From Erythroxylum novogranatense (Eukaryota > Streptophyta > Magnoliopsida > Malpighiales > Erythroxylaceae), in assembly GCA_029891385.1 (NCBI GenBank), contig CM057225.1, positions 9,118,560 to 9,182,559 on the forward strand: DNA of 64,000 nucleotides, read 5' to 3'. This document shows positions 12,536-24,549 of the stretch, piece by piece. The notes beneath the pieces were generated by a model, which was given only the letters and a program-made list of their open reading frames with translations, was not told where the DNA came from and did no database searches. A program made the position numbers and the translations under genes. How positions within the stretch are numbered: the stretch's first letter is position 1; every line of letters starts with the position of its first letter.

Positions 12536-13228
12536 ATGGCCGAATCACATGTTTTTATAGTTAAAGGTGCCCCGGTCACAAGACCTCCTGCATTCAATGG
12601 TGAGGATTATCATTATTGGAAGGACAGGATGCGGCTCTTCATAGAATCCACACATATTGATCTTTGGGATATCATCGAGAATGGTCCATATACACCAATA
12701 GATGATGAAGGCAATATCATTTCTCGTGACAGATGATCAGCTGATCAAAAAGCTTGATTTCAGTTAAACTCAAAGGTCAAGTTCTTTATAAGTTGTTCCC
12801 TAAACAGAAGTGAATATGATAAGGTTCATGGATACGTATCGTCAAAGGAGATGTGGGACACATTAGCCATTACACACGAAGGCACAAATCAAGTGAAAAA
12901 GTCCAAGATCAGTATTCTTGTTCATCAATATGAGTTGTTCAAAATGAAAGATGAGGAATCTATTGATCATATGTTTAGAAGATTTCAAATAATCATTAAT
13001 GGACTTAAAGCTCTTGGGAGAATCTACGATAATCAAGATCATGTCAGGAAGATTCTCAGAAGCCTACCTAAAAGATGGAGAGCCAAGGTTACAACAATAC
13101 AAGAAGCCAAGGACTTAAGCAAGCTGAAGCTAGATGAATTGCTTGGTTCACTAAAGATACATGAAGTAAAGCTTGATGTAGAAGATAAACCTAGAAGAGA
13201 TAAGTCTATCACATTAAAGGCTGGTTAG
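12536..13228 (+). pseudogene. Retrotransposon gag (UBN2-type capsid region), broken
   Basis: ATG at 12536 opens MAESHVFIVKGAPVTRPPAF, followed by FNGEDYHYWKDRM, the typical start of a copia gag (a W-containing core that binds neighbours in the capsid). A TGA ends the first segment near 12736 and more stops follow. The same protein resumes around 12851 with MWDTLAITHEGT and a capsid-type helix-rich stretch (FKMKDEESIDHMFRRF, LRSLPKRW) to 13228. This lineage's gag would assemble virus-like particles in the cytoplasm. With at least two in-frame stops this copy cannot make the full capsid protein. The C-terminal zinc-knuckle part follows at 13374. Confidence 0.8.
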
Positions 13229-13373
13229 GAGAATCAAAAGAACCAGAAAATAGAAGCATATCTTTAAAAGCATTAAAGATTGAAGAAATCAAGGATAATG
13301 ATACCAATGATCTGATCAAGATTTAAATGAAGATGATAATAAATTATCCTTCATTTCAAGAAAGATTAGAAGA

Positions 13374-14054
13374 ATGTGGAAAAAGAAAACAAAAGGAAAT
13401 AAATATTTTTCTTTTAAGAAGAATAGCAAAGAAGAAATCAAGAATGAGAAAACGTCTATCATCTGCTACGAGAGCAACAAACCAGAACATTATAAGTCTA
13501 AATGTCCATTGCTCAAAAGAAAACATAAGAAAAGTAAAGAAAACAAAAAGAGCATGATGGCAGTGTGGGAAGACTTGGATTCATCCGAATCTGATTCCGA
13601 TTCAGTAGCATTAGAACAAGCAAATATATGCTTGGTAGTTGAAAAAGAATGCGATGATGAGGTAACTTCTAACCTTAATGATCTTCAAGAAGCATATTTA
13701 GAATTATTAGAAGATTCCCATGCTATACTAAAGAAATATAGAATTCTGAAAAATAAATTTGTTGAAAGCTTGAAGAATACGGAAGTGTTAGAGAAAGAAA
13801 ACTTCGGTCTTAAGAAACAAGTAGACGATATGAGAAAGAAATTAACTGTAGATAGATCTGAAGAAATTAATCAACTGAAACAAAGGATTAATAGTCTTTC
13901 AGCAGATTTATCAACATTTACTGAGAGTACTAAAAGGATGAATGATATGATTGAAAAATTTAGACACCCAAAGGATAAGAGTAGTTTAGAATTTACTAAT
14001 AGTAATGTTCGTTATAATAAGAATTGTTTTTCTAGCAGAAACAATAAGAAGTAA
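13374..14054 (+). pseudogene. Gag C-terminal part: degenerate zinc knuckle and coiled coil
   Basis: Lysine-rich, then CYESNKPEHYKSKCP near residues 31-45. This is a CCHC nucleic-acid-binding knuckle in which the second cysteine has become serine. It is followed by an acidic serine-aspartate stretch and a long heptad-rich helix (about residues 95-210, leucine/isoleucine/lysine-rich) ending near ERMNDMIEKFRHPKD-type sequence. Long gag proteins with a coiled coil after the knuckle are usual in Sireviruses. The segment is open for 226 codons but is separated from the capsid part by frameshifts between 13228 and 13374. The missing cysteine suggests RNA binding is lost. Confidence 0.75.
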
Positions 14055-14159
14055 TACTCTTATTATTCGAGGAATTATTGTAAGTCTAACCCCAAAGGAC
14101 CTAAGAAAAAATGGGTATCTAAGAAAGACATAATATATACTGCAGATCTCCCTTATTAG

Positions 14160-15574
14160 AAAAAGCAACCAACACCAATGGTACTTAGACAGTGGATGCT
14201 CGTGACACATTATGGGAAGAAGGTCTATGTTCCTAGACCTCCACGATAAGAAAGGAGAAATAGTATCTTTTGGAGACAACCAGCAAGGCAAAATAATTGG
14301 AATCGACAAAATTGGTAAAGATTCATTTGCGTCTATTGATAATGTTTTGCTAGTTGAAAGATTAAAGCATAATCTAATTAGTGTAAGTCAATTATGTGAT
14401 TCTAGTTTTGAATTATCCTTTAATCAAAATTCTTGTGTAGTTAAAAACAAGGACGATTCTGTATTCTTTATTGCCAAGAGACGAAACAATCTCTATAAGA
14501 TTAATTTAGATGTTTTGAAAAGTCAAAATATTTCATGTTTTATATCAACAGATGAAGAAAAACTGATTTGGCATAAAAAAAACTAGGTCATGTTAGTTTT
14601 AAACATATTTCCAAGTTGGTTAGACATGATTTGGTAAGAGGATTATCAAAAATAAGTTTTAACATAGATTTCTTTTGTGAGAGCTGTTAGAAAGGAAAAC
14701 AAGTTAAAACATCTTTTTTTTCTTCTAAAAACGTTGTAACCTCATCCAGACCTCTGGAGCTGTTACATATAGATTTGTTTGGTCCAACTAGAACATTAAG
14801 TCTTGGCGGAAAGAAGTATGGTCTCGTAATTGTTGATGACTTTACTAGATTTTGTTGGATATTGTTTTTATCACAGAAAAATGAATGTCTTAAGTGCTTT
14901 AAAGTTCTTTCCAAAAAGTTAGAAAACGAAAAAGGAATTTTTATTGCTGAAATTAGGAGTGATCATGGTGGAGAATTTGAAAATGAAAAATTCAGAATGT
15001 TTTGTGAAGAGAATGAAATTTTTCATAATTTCTCTACTCCTAGAACTCCATAACAAAATGGGGTTGTAGAAAGAAAGAATAGGACGATTCAAGAAATGGT
15101 AAGGACTATGCTATGTGAAATGAATCTTCCTAAGTATTTCTAGACAAAAGTTGTGAATACAACTTGTTATATTCAAAATAGAGTATTTCTGCGACCTATG
15201 TTAAATAAAACTCCATATGAGTTATGGAAAGGAAGAAAATCAAATATTTCTTACTTCCATCCTTTTGGTTGCAAATGCACTATATTGAATACAAAAGAAA
15301 ATATGATAAATTTGATTCTAAGATCAATTCAGGAATTTTTCTAGGATATTCGATGTCTTCTAAAGCTTATAGATTTTATAATCTTTTTTCTAAATTTGTT
15401 GAAGAATCTGTGCATATTAGATTTGATGATGATTCTCATCCAGATAGAAAAGACGATTTTGATGATGAAGCTCTATCTGATCCTTTAGTTGATAAACTAG
15501 ACTTGTCACCTCTAATTGATCTCCCTGATAAGATAGAAGTTATTCCTGAAAACTTTAGTCTTAGGAAAGACTGA
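14160..15574 (+). pseudogene. Copia protease tail and integrase, broken
   Basis: A degraded protease-like stretch near 14185-14290 (WYLDSGC-like) precedes a pre-integrase region (GQLCDSSFELSF-type) and the HHCC zinc region around 14560-14700. The integrase core follows: LLHIDLFGPTRT (first Asp, about 14765), IRSDHGGEFENEKF (second Asp, about 14960), and NGVVERKNRT (Glu, about 15060). Stops at about 15051 and 15141 and a frameshift near 14585 break the frame. The integrase would insert element cDNA into chromosomal DNA. The catalytic D,D,E residues are still recognisable but not in one open frame. The end (15224-15574) is the variable linker to reverse transcriptase. Confidence 0.8.
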
Positions 15575-17190
15575 AAGTATAAATTTTCTCATCCAAAAAA
15601 TCTGATTATAGGCGAAACTTCAGAAGGAGTGAGAACTAGGTCTAAATTCAGAAGAGAGGCAAATGTAACTTTTGTTTCTGAATTAGAACCTAATAAAATT
15701 GATGAAGCTCTTCAACATGAAGCTTGGATTTTAGCCATGCAAAAGTAGTTAAATCAATTTATAAGGAAAAAAGTTTGGTCTTTAGTTCCTAGACCATCAA
15801 ATAAGCCTATTATAAGAACCAGATGGGTATTCAAAAATAAACTAGATGAATTAGGTCGAGTAAACTATAACAAAGCTAGATTAGTAACTCAAGGCTATAA
15901 TCAACAAGAAGGAATAGACTATAATGAAACCTATGCTCCTGTAGCTAGACTAGAAGCTATTAGGATTTTGCTTGCATATGTTGTTTGTCATGATATAAAA
16001 CTGTTTCAAATGGATGTAAAAAGTGCTTTTTGCATAGTTTTATAGATGAAGAAGTTTATGTAAAGCAACCTTATGGTTTTGAAGATACTGATAAACTAGA
16101 TTGTGTCTATAGACTTCATAAAGCTTTGTATGGATTAAAACAAGCACCTCGTGCTTGGTATGATCATCTAAGTTCTTTTTTGATAGGAAATGACTTTATT
16201 AGAGGACAAGTAGATAAGACTTTGTTTAGAAAGTGTATCAAAAATGATTTCATTATAGTACAGATATATGTATATGATATTATTTTTGATGCAACTTCTA
16301 AGAAGCTATGTTCCAGTTTTGAAAATCTTATGAAAAGTGAATTTGAAATGAGTATGATGGGTGAACTGAAATTCTTTCTTGGTTTACAAATTAAGCAAAC
16401 TAAAGAAAAAATTTTTATTCATCAACAGAAATATATTAAAGAACTGCTAGTCAAACATAAAATGGAGAAGGTTAAACCTATGTCAACTCCTATGCATCCT
16501 TCAATCCTTTTATCTAAGGATGAGGCAAGTAAGAAGGTTGATCAAACACTTTTAAGAGGAATTATTGGTTCTTTACTTTACCTAACTGCAAGCAGACCTA
16601 ATATATTGTTTAGTGTTTGTTTTTGTGCAAGATTTCAAGTAGATCCTAGAGAATCTCATTATATTGTTGTTAAAAGAATATTGAGATACTTGGCAAGTTC
16701 TATTAATCTTTGTTTAATGTATGAGAAAGGTAACAATTTCAGGTTAATTGGCTACTTTGATGCTGATTATGCTAGAGATAGAACTGATAGAAAGAGTATA
16801 AGTGGAGGTTGTCACTTTCTTGGTCATAATCTAAGTTCATGGTCAAGTAAGAGGTGAAGTTCAATTGCTCTATCTACTGTAAAAGCTAAATATATGTCAG
16901 CTGCAAGTTGTTGTTCACAGACGTTATGGATTAAGTATCAGTTAGAAGATTACTCCATACAAGAAGATCAAATTTCAATTTTCTGTGACAACACAAGTGC
17001 TATCAACCTATCAAAGAATCCAATACAACACTTAAAGTTAAAACATATTGAAGTTAGACAACATTTTATATGAGACTATATATAGAGAGGAATCATTAGT
17101 CTACAATTTGTTGAGACGAATTAGCAATGGACAGATATCTTTACTAAACCCTTGTGTGAATATAAATTCAAGGAATTCGGATAGAACTTG
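15575..17190 (+). pseudogene. Copia reverse transcriptase and RNase H, broken
   Basis: RT begins in a broken stretch (RWVFKNKLDE-like, about 15820), continues with the KARLVTQGYNQ block near 15870 and the LFQMDVK block near 16000. It is open from 16030 to 16857 (LHKALYGLKQAPRAWYDHL at residues 29-47). The catalytic box normally YVDD reads YVYDI here (about residue 81), a mutation that should abolish polymerisation. RNase H follows with DADYARDRTDRKSISGG (about 16760), is interrupted by a TGA at 16855-16857, and then shows CDNTSAINLSKNP-like sequence near 16985. The pol ends near 17186. Confidence 0.8.
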
Positions 17191-17523
17191 AATATTGTAA
17201 TGATGAATGACCATTTGTTTGTTTGTCACGTCATGACCCAGACGATTCATACAAGAAGAAGATAAAAAGTCGTAAGTTTTCAAGTAAACAGTAACGGTAA
17301 GTTATGAACGGTAACTTTTCAAGAGTAGGTATAAGAAGGAGATCTTCTCAAGATTCTAAAATACCTTCTACTATAGAATTTTCTTAAAATACTTTGAAAC
17401 CGACTTTTTTAGTGCTCTCAACCAAGATGATTCATACTCTGTTCTAAGCTTTAAGTTCATTTCATCTTATACTCTTACTTTTAGAAACTAACATCACTAA
17501 TTTGAGCAAAATACAATACAAAT

Positions 17524-19700
17524 GGAGCAATCGCTTATCTATGGGAGACACATTGATTTCATCTCATTAAAAGAAAATCAGATGGACATTGAACCAGAGG
17601 TTGAAGCAGTTGGCTAGAAAAACTTCTTTAAGATTCGTGAAAATGTCTATTTGAATGAGATATATGAATTTTGGGAGAACGTAAAGGTGTTAGATGACAC
17701 CTTAGTATCAATGGTAGATGGATTGTCAGTTATTATGACAGAAGATACTATCGAAAGGGTCAAGGGGTGTCCTAGTATTGGAGTAAAGCTGTTTAATAAT
17801 ACAAAATAGATTACTCAAGGTCGTGTAGATAGAATGCACATTAATCGACAACTCTATGGAAGTAGTGATCCTGAAGTTAAAAAGGCGGTAACTTTTATTT
17901 CGAAGGCTAGGGTTCTTCATTCATTGCTTCTTCACTGTATTATACCAAGAGTAGGCTTGAAGGCCTTATAACAATAAACGATGAACATTGTCTGTATCAT
18001 TTACTAAATCACCAACCCATTAATCTTTCATACTTGATTTTGAAGTACATGATGAGGTCAAAGGGTGATTCTAGCTCTTTACTGTATGAAATGCTATTGA
18101 CAAGGATTTTTAGAGAATCTAGAATCTTTCTCAACTGAGGTAACAAGGTAAAGATGGATGTGAAGAGTATTATTAATGCCATAACTATTCACAAAATGGG
18201 CATAAAGGTTGATGAGTTGGATAGAAGTTTTACTCCCAAAGCAAGGTTTGAGGGGGAGCTCATAGTAAGACGGGGAAGAAGTGAACGTGGTATATCTGCA
18301 AGAACAATAAAACCTATTTCGATAGGAAAAACATCTGTAGAAGAAAAGGCTAAGAAATCATTTGATGCATCAATAAAACCTAAGATGATTCTACAGAAAG
18401 AGGAAAGATGGTTTCAACAATCATCATAACAAGTGTCATTGAAGAGAAAGGCTGAGACATTTTAATCAGAAAAATTCAAACAGTCAAGAAGGTCACCAAG
18501 ACTATTGACCTTACGACAACAAGAACAAGAGAAGAGGATATCTCTGATTCATGATGAAGATTCTGAAAAGCAAGAGAAAAGACAACAGTCTACTAGATCA
18601 ATTGTTTCTATTTTGCAAAGCTAATAAGCAAAATCATCTAGAGAGATTGAAATTAAAAGGAACTTAGTATTTGAGAGGAAGAAGCCTCAACAACAACTTT
18701 CTTCTAAACCGTCAGAAGAATAAAAGAAAGTGAAGCCCAGTCAGAAGAAGGATTCTTTATCTGAGGTTCAACAAAAGGCAAAAATAGTGGAACATCATTT
18801 GGAACCTTAAAATCCTGCTCAACCAATCAATAAAAAGGATTTGAGAATGAAGATTATAGAAGAACTAGTACTTGTTCGAAGCAGAAGCTCAATTATTATT
18901 AGAGAACCTTCGAAAAAGTTAGTTAAGGTACTAGTCGAACCTATACTGATTAATGATCAAACGATACATCTTCTAAGCCATGAAAAATGAAGATTATATA
19001 GTATTATGTGAGATGAGAAGGAAGAACCATATCCATTGAAGATTTCAAGGATCAGTATACAATCTATCCGATTACGAGCAAAACTTTAATAAAATTGTGC
19101 CATATATACAACCAATATGCTCAAACCTTGTGAGAAATGAAGAAAAAGGAAAAAATATGATGTTTCCTGAGGGAAATAAAGATGATCTTACAGAAGAGCA
19201 GATTCAAGTAGCTGCGAAGAACATAGATGATGCATGCAATGCAGCTTAACCTGGAGGTATCTATGTTCCACACCACATTTCAAAAGCATCAGGAAGTAAG
19301 TTTGGAGTTTCAATCACAGATGAAAACTTCATGGTAGTTAGGAAAGTGCAAGAAGGACAGTACAGAAGTATCATGGTTGAAGGTATCAATTTCAATTTAG
19401 AAACCTTTGTGCATTTGGTCATACATTTCAAACCTTTAGGTTTCATATCTTTAGTCAAGGATGTGTTACATCTTCTTGGGAAACCAATTCTAAAACTACC
19501 TAGACCTGCTGATCTTGATCTCCCAAAAAGAAAACAACCCTTCAGTCTACCCTCTATCAAAATTATAGAGTTAAATGTTTTACCTTCAGAACCATCTGCT
19601 GTTGAAAACCTTCATCCACTTAGTGAAATACACCAAGATCTTACTGTTAATCCAGAGTTCTTGAAACATTTCATAAATTTGACGGAAGCAAGTTACAGTC
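17524..19700 (+). pseudogene. Env-like extra ORF of Sirevirus-like element, broken
   Basis: ATG at 17524 opens MEQSLIYGRHIDF, which matches MEQAMIYGRHVDF of the ORF at 53348 (minus strand). Correspondence continues through YEFWENVKVLDD / YDFWKNAQMVEN, KARVLHSLLLHCIIPR / KARVLHAILFNCVLPR, a long lysine/serine/glutamine-rich middle (18150-19080), and a C-terminal part near 19500 (LPRPADLDLP / LPAPYDLDLP). At least six stops interrupt it. Sireviruses often carry such an ORF after pol. It has been called envelope-like, but I see no clear signal peptide or fusion peptide here. The N-terminal domain resembles the plant-transposon-protein family that I also recognise in the second ORF of the Athila-like element. 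Function unknown. Confidence 0.7.
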
Positions 19701-19714
19701 AAAAGGAAGTTCAA

Positions 19715-20128
19715 TTAATAAGTGCATTTTAAACATTTTTGTTTTCAAACAAAACACAAAACATAAGAAAATGACATGAGTCGCGGTTGTGACTAAACAA
19801 GTCACGGCATGACAGTGAGACATAATAAGGAGTAATAAAGAATGGGAGCTGTCGGATGAAAGGGATAGTAGGATGGAATTGCGTAGTCATCCATCCCATT
19901 CATCCTTAGTATATATATACTTAATAAGTGAATTATAAGTGTTGTCGTTTTCAAACAAAACACAAAACATAAGAAAATGACATGAGTCACGGCTATAACT
20001 AAATAAGTCATAGCCGTGACAGTGAGATGTAATAAGGAGTAATAAAGAATAGGAACCGTTAGATGAAAGGGATGGTGGGATGGAATTGTGTGGTCATCCA
20101 TCCCATTCGTCCTTAATATATATATACT
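19715..20128. repeat. Array resumes: two more ~207-bp units
   Basis: Two units with the anchor ACACAAAACATAAGAAAATG at about 19755 and 19963, the same GTCAC...GTGAC palindromes and the CCATCCCATTC block. They are the right-hand continuation of the array at 10436-11406, cut apart by the Sirevirus-like insertion. In these two units the period is 207 bp, divisible by three, which is why a long minus-strand frame runs through them. Confidence 0.8.
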
Positions 20129-21514
20129 AAAAAAATACCCGGGCATAAACCGACTCTATCCAGCTCGACTCGAATCAAATTTAGGGTTGGGCCAAATCCA
20201 AATAATCTGGATTTAGGTTGAACTTTAGGTTTGAAAATATCTCATTCTAAACTTAATTTCGATCCAACTGCAAAGTATATATAACCACACTCATTGTTTC
20301 AAATTTTGAATTGGACATCAAACTAATAAGAAAAAATTTAGGAATTAAAGATTCTAGATAAAATCAATATATAATGCTTTAGAAATAAAAATTATAAGAA
20401 TAATGATATATAATAAATAAGAAACAAAAGAAGAAAATAAAATAATTTATCAAAATAAAATAAAAATAAATGATATATAATAAATTAATAACTATTGTAA
20501 TAATTCTAATTAAAATTGACTATAAAATTTTTAAATAAGACTAAAATTAAAATTGATTTTCTAAAAGATATCTCTTATTATTGTTAAAATTTTCAAATTC
20601 TTTAATACTATTTAAAAGTCATAGATCGTATTTTTATCAAAAGTATTTGCATCAATATTTTCTAATACATTTAAATAAACTAGAAATTAGTAATATATGA
20701 AATTATCTTTTATTGTAACATATAACTTATAATTTAAAAGTGCTTTCTTATCACTAAATTTTAGAGTACTTATTTATGATCATATACACTTTTCAAAGCT
20801 ATAAGTATAGTTACAAACCTATTAGCAATAAGATGTACAATCTTAACCTAATTTTCTTAATTTTTAACTAAGAAAATGTAAGATGATTATACATAAAAAT
20901 TATGAATTTAGATACACGTAAATTAAGATAATAAATGTAGTCCATATAACCAACATATAAGCAACACATTGAAATAATTTTAATTATATAAAGGTTTGTT
21001 CTAAATGTTTTAAAATATTATAGTTTAATTCAAACTTTTCAAAACGTTAAGGTTCAAGTTATATTCTATTATAAGCGTTGGGATTTAAAATGTAATTGAC
21101 CAAGAAGAAATCTTTTAAAACAGTTACGTTATAAAATAGCAGTGGCGGTAATGTATATAGGTTTTAATATGTTATAGTATTTAATTTTATAGCATTATAA
21201 AGTGAATAACTAATTCATATTGTATTATCAGTCAATTTTTAAATAGCAGTGACGGTAATGTAAACTTATTTTATAAACTGTTTATTTTTGTAATATTAAG
21301 TTATAATTAAGCAATATAAAAAGTAAATAGTCGTATTATATTGTAGTACAAATGTTATATTTTATTTAATCGTTTTCTTTACTAAACATCTAACACCTGT
21401 TCACTTAAAGTTTTGTTGAATCCTTTATTATATATTAGCATTTCCATTTCTTTGAAAGATTGTTTTTATGAAAATTTCCTTCCATAATTAAATTTAAAAA
21501 TTTACTTGACTAAT
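20129..21514. other. AT-rich intergenic DNA without recognisable gene
   Basis: A moderately complex stretch at 20140-20300 with TACCCGGGCATAAACC, then AT-rich DNA. A 20-bp word, ATAGCAGTGGCGGTAATGTA, occurs at 21138 and again, with one change, near 21243. I see no ORF of note, no LTR pair and no RNA gene. Confidence 0.6.
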
Positions 21515-22760
21515 CACTATAATAGAAACAACATTTGATTACCAAAAAATCATCACTAAAAGTCCTAAAATTGTCACTAATAATAATTAGTAACGATTTA
21601 TATTCATCGTCAAAATCATTATCAAATCTCCGTAGCTAAAAATTATAGACGATGTTTTTGGCTGATCATCGCTACCTACGCTTTTTTTTCGTAGCTAAAG
21701 AGTAATAATGAGGTTTTGTAAAATCATCACCAATACTTTTTGGCTAATTTTTTTGTAACGCAAAATTATTAGCTATGATTTCATAAATGTAGCTAAATAT
21801 AAAACGTAGCTAAATATTTTAACTATATTTCTAAAACGTAGCCTAATATTGTTTAACTATGTTTTGTAAAATGCAATTAAATTTTAAGATATATTTTAAC
21901 GAAATGATATATCATATTGAATTATAATTATTTGTGATATTTTAATTTATATTATTGTATAATATTAATTTTTTGGTATTAATTAATTATACAATAATAG
22001 TTGATAATTTGAAGCAATATATAAAAATAAAATATTGTTAAATTATAATATTCTTCTTATACAAAATTTTAATTACATTTTAACAATTATCGTAAACAAA
22101 ACAATAAATAAAATATTAGTTTACAAATTATAAATATTAAAATTAAAAAAATTACAACATAACCAGAAAGACTAGCTAAGTTTGTCCATATTGATGAACC
22201 GATACGAATTTTGCTGTGAATCTTATCTGCAAACACATAATGGGCAGTGAGATCCCGTCCCCACAAAAGTCACCATCTTTCTTTCTATCCAAACAATTGA
22301 CTGGTTGTCACTACTTAGGAAAGGAATTGAAAAAGAACCCACCAAATTAACAAAGAGAAATGAAAGGATTGAGTGAAAAATAATCATTTTCGTTAAATTA
22401 CCCAAACTATACGGTAAATGGGTACCTGAAAAATGCAGTGAAGATGATATATTGGTGAGAGGTTAGAAGACGAGGATGAGCCTGGAAGGTGACGGCTGGA
22501 ACATGATGAGGAGGTTGGAAACGTGAGGAGCTGAAAATGCAAGGAGGACGTTGGAGGAGGCTCGAGACGCAAGAGAGGAGGTCGTTGGAGGACAGTGGAA
22601 ATGCTAGAGAGCATGACGGTGGAAACGCTAGAGAGCATGACGATGGAGGAGATTGGAAACTCGAGAGAGTCTTGGAGAGGAGGCTGGAATGCACTTCTTT
22701 AACTAAATATTTAAAAAATCTTATCATATTTTCAATTTGTTGTTGCTAAAGCTAAAGCCA
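21515..22760. mobile_element. Possible CACTA-like DNA transposon fragment
   Basis: Starts CACTATAATAGAAACAACAT, close to the plant CACTA (En/Spm) terminus CACTACAA..., and is followed by many short subterminal words in both orientations (GTAGCTAAA, CGTAGCTAAATA, CATCACTAAAAG) at 21540-21850. A purine-rich, GC-richer island lies at 22430-22700. I cannot find a matching TAGTG terminus on the right, so the right border is a guess at where subterminal-like words (TTGTTGCTAAAGC) end. Alternative: another TIR transposon. No transposase is visible. Confidence 0.35.
22430..22700. repeat. Purine-rich low-complexity island with a 24-bp tandem pair
   Basis: Rich in GGAGG/GAGGAGG on the plus strand. GGAAATGCTAGAGAGCATGA and GGAAACGCTAGAGAGCATGA stand 24 bp apart. 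Open frames exist on both strands only because the composition avoids stops, and the peptides are serine/proline- or arginine/glutamate-rich repeats. It contrasts sharply with the surrounding AT-rich DNA and might be captured gene sequence inside a DNA transposon. Confidence 0.4.
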
Positions 22761-24430
22761 ATTTTTTAAAATAATTATAATGCTAAATTTATAATAGTCA
22801 TTTCAAAATATTTATCGTGTTTGTTTCTTTACGTGATAAAGTGAAAAAAAACTATAATTATCCTAATATTGAACTTTGAATGTAGTATAGTCCCCATTGA
22901 TCTAATTTCGTGAATTTTATATTTAACTTAGTATCTAGACTCTGTTTGGTTGTCACGGATTGTTGTCAGGGAAAATAATCTTTTTCTTAAAATTTAAATT
23001 ATTACGTTTGGTTCGTTTTTTTACTAGTTAGGAAAGTAAAAACTTTCCTAATTTAGGGAAAGTAGTGGCACTCCCAACACCCCTCTTGGTATTTAGATTA
23101 CTTTTCTCAGGAATTTAATATGAAAATACGCTAGACAATTTAACCCTTTTTTCTCTAAACTCTGTGACTTTAAAATATATAAATTTCAAATAAATTTTGA
23201 TTTAATAATTAAAATATATATAATAAATATTAGTTTTATATAAAATAAATATTAGTTTATAAATAATAAATTATTTATTTTAAAATAAAATATTTTATTA
23301 TATAAAATATTAAAATAATTTTAAATAAAAATATTTTTAAAGTTTTATTTAATCTATAATTATTATTAGTAATAAAATAATTATTATTATTTTAAAACGA
23401 AAATTAAAATACACAATAATTATAAAAGTTGAAATAAATAAAAACTTTTTAAAAAAGGGGGGAATGATAGATAAGAGGGAGGGAGGGAAATTTTCAAAAA
23501 ATTTCAAAAAAATTTCCCTATTTTTTAAAATTTTCAGTATCGGCTGGTATTTAAATTTTGAATATTTTTGCTCAGAAGCTTCAATCGACAATTTTCAAGT
23601 TTATATTTTTCCTTATTTAACGATTTCGATTTTTATTATATTTATAGGGATATAACTGGAAACACAAGTCAAAATTAAGTTACATTCTATAAAATACTGT
23701 TACATATCAAACATTATAATAAAAATCGACCCAACTTTCCTGTTAGAATTCTTATAAGTATCCAAATATGTGAATATCTTTACTTTCCATAGATTTATTT
23801 TTCAAAGAATCATATTCTAAATTCACTTTACTTTGAGAGTCCTCTCGTGACTCGTCTACTTGTCAGGTAATAATCTAAAGATGAAATAAAGATGAAATAA
23901 AGTTTTAAAATGAACATTAACATTTTATAAATTCTTAGACCATACTTTAAATGAATGACAAATTTGACAAGATGATCTCTATCAATTAAATGTCATGTCA
24001 ATGTTAACATAATATTATTTTTATATTTTAAACAAAAATAGATTTTACTATCATATAATTAAATTTGAAATCAATAAAAATGAATTCCACAACCATGTTG
24101 GAGCGAGACAATTATTTACATTTTAAATAATGAACCATATTTATATATTTTAAATAATAGGTCCCACTTTTATGTGGTATTGGGGCCTTTTAATTTAAAA
24201 ATAATGCTATGTTAACATTTACTTATTGTTTAACTAATGCTCAGTTAAATTTTTCATTCACTTAGAATCTATTTTCAATATTTTGAAAACGTTGCGATTC
24301 AAACTGAATGTTTCGATATGTTATGTTATGTTCTTTATTTTGTAAAAAATGTTTGAGTTTTAAATTGAACTTTTTTTAGCCCAAATAAATTCGATTACAG
24401 ATAGTACATAAAATTTGCTTTATTTTTGAA
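22761..24430. other. AT-rich intergenic DNA downstream of the protease gene
   Basis: Contains a short inverted word CTTTCCTAA / TTAGGGAAAG region (23025-23070), long A/T runs (23150-23460) and no supported gene. The stretch from 22940 (CTCTGTTTGGTTGTCACGG) resembles the start of a small repeat element, but no paired end is visible. Confidence 0.55.
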
Positions 24431-24549
24431 ACATAGAAAACTCACCGTGTACGAAGCACAGGAGATTATTACTATAGGGCTTGACACTGCGTACATAGAA
24501 AACTCACCATGTACGAACCACAGGAGATATTACTATAGGGCTTGACACT
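24431..24549. repeat. Tandem duplication of the protease gene's 3' end
   Basis: Two 57/58-bp copies: 24431-24488 and 24493-24549, starting ACATAGAAAACTCACC and ending GGGCTTGACACT. The right copy contains the last ~14 codons and the TGA of the protease gene. The left copy lies just downstream of the stop on the coding strand and differs at three or four positions, including one inserted base. Both copies are transcribed if the 3' UTR is longer than about 75 nt. Confidence 0.9.

Larger units (their letters stand above)
11407..19714 (+). mobile_element. Decayed Sirevirus-like Ty1-copia element (copy 1)
   Basis: Order on the plus strand: 5' LTR (11407-12478), primer site (12481), gag, integrase, reverse transcriptase, RNase H, then an extra env-like ORF (17524-19700). 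A UBN2-type gag, an iMet-type primer site and an extra ORF after pol are hallmarks of the Sirevirus lineage. The 3' LTR is missing: array sequence begins abruptly near 19715. Left flank and right flank belong to the same array but in different phase, so the 3' end was lost together with about 60 bp of array. Every ORF is broken by stops or frameshifts, so this copy is dead. Confidence 0.85.
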
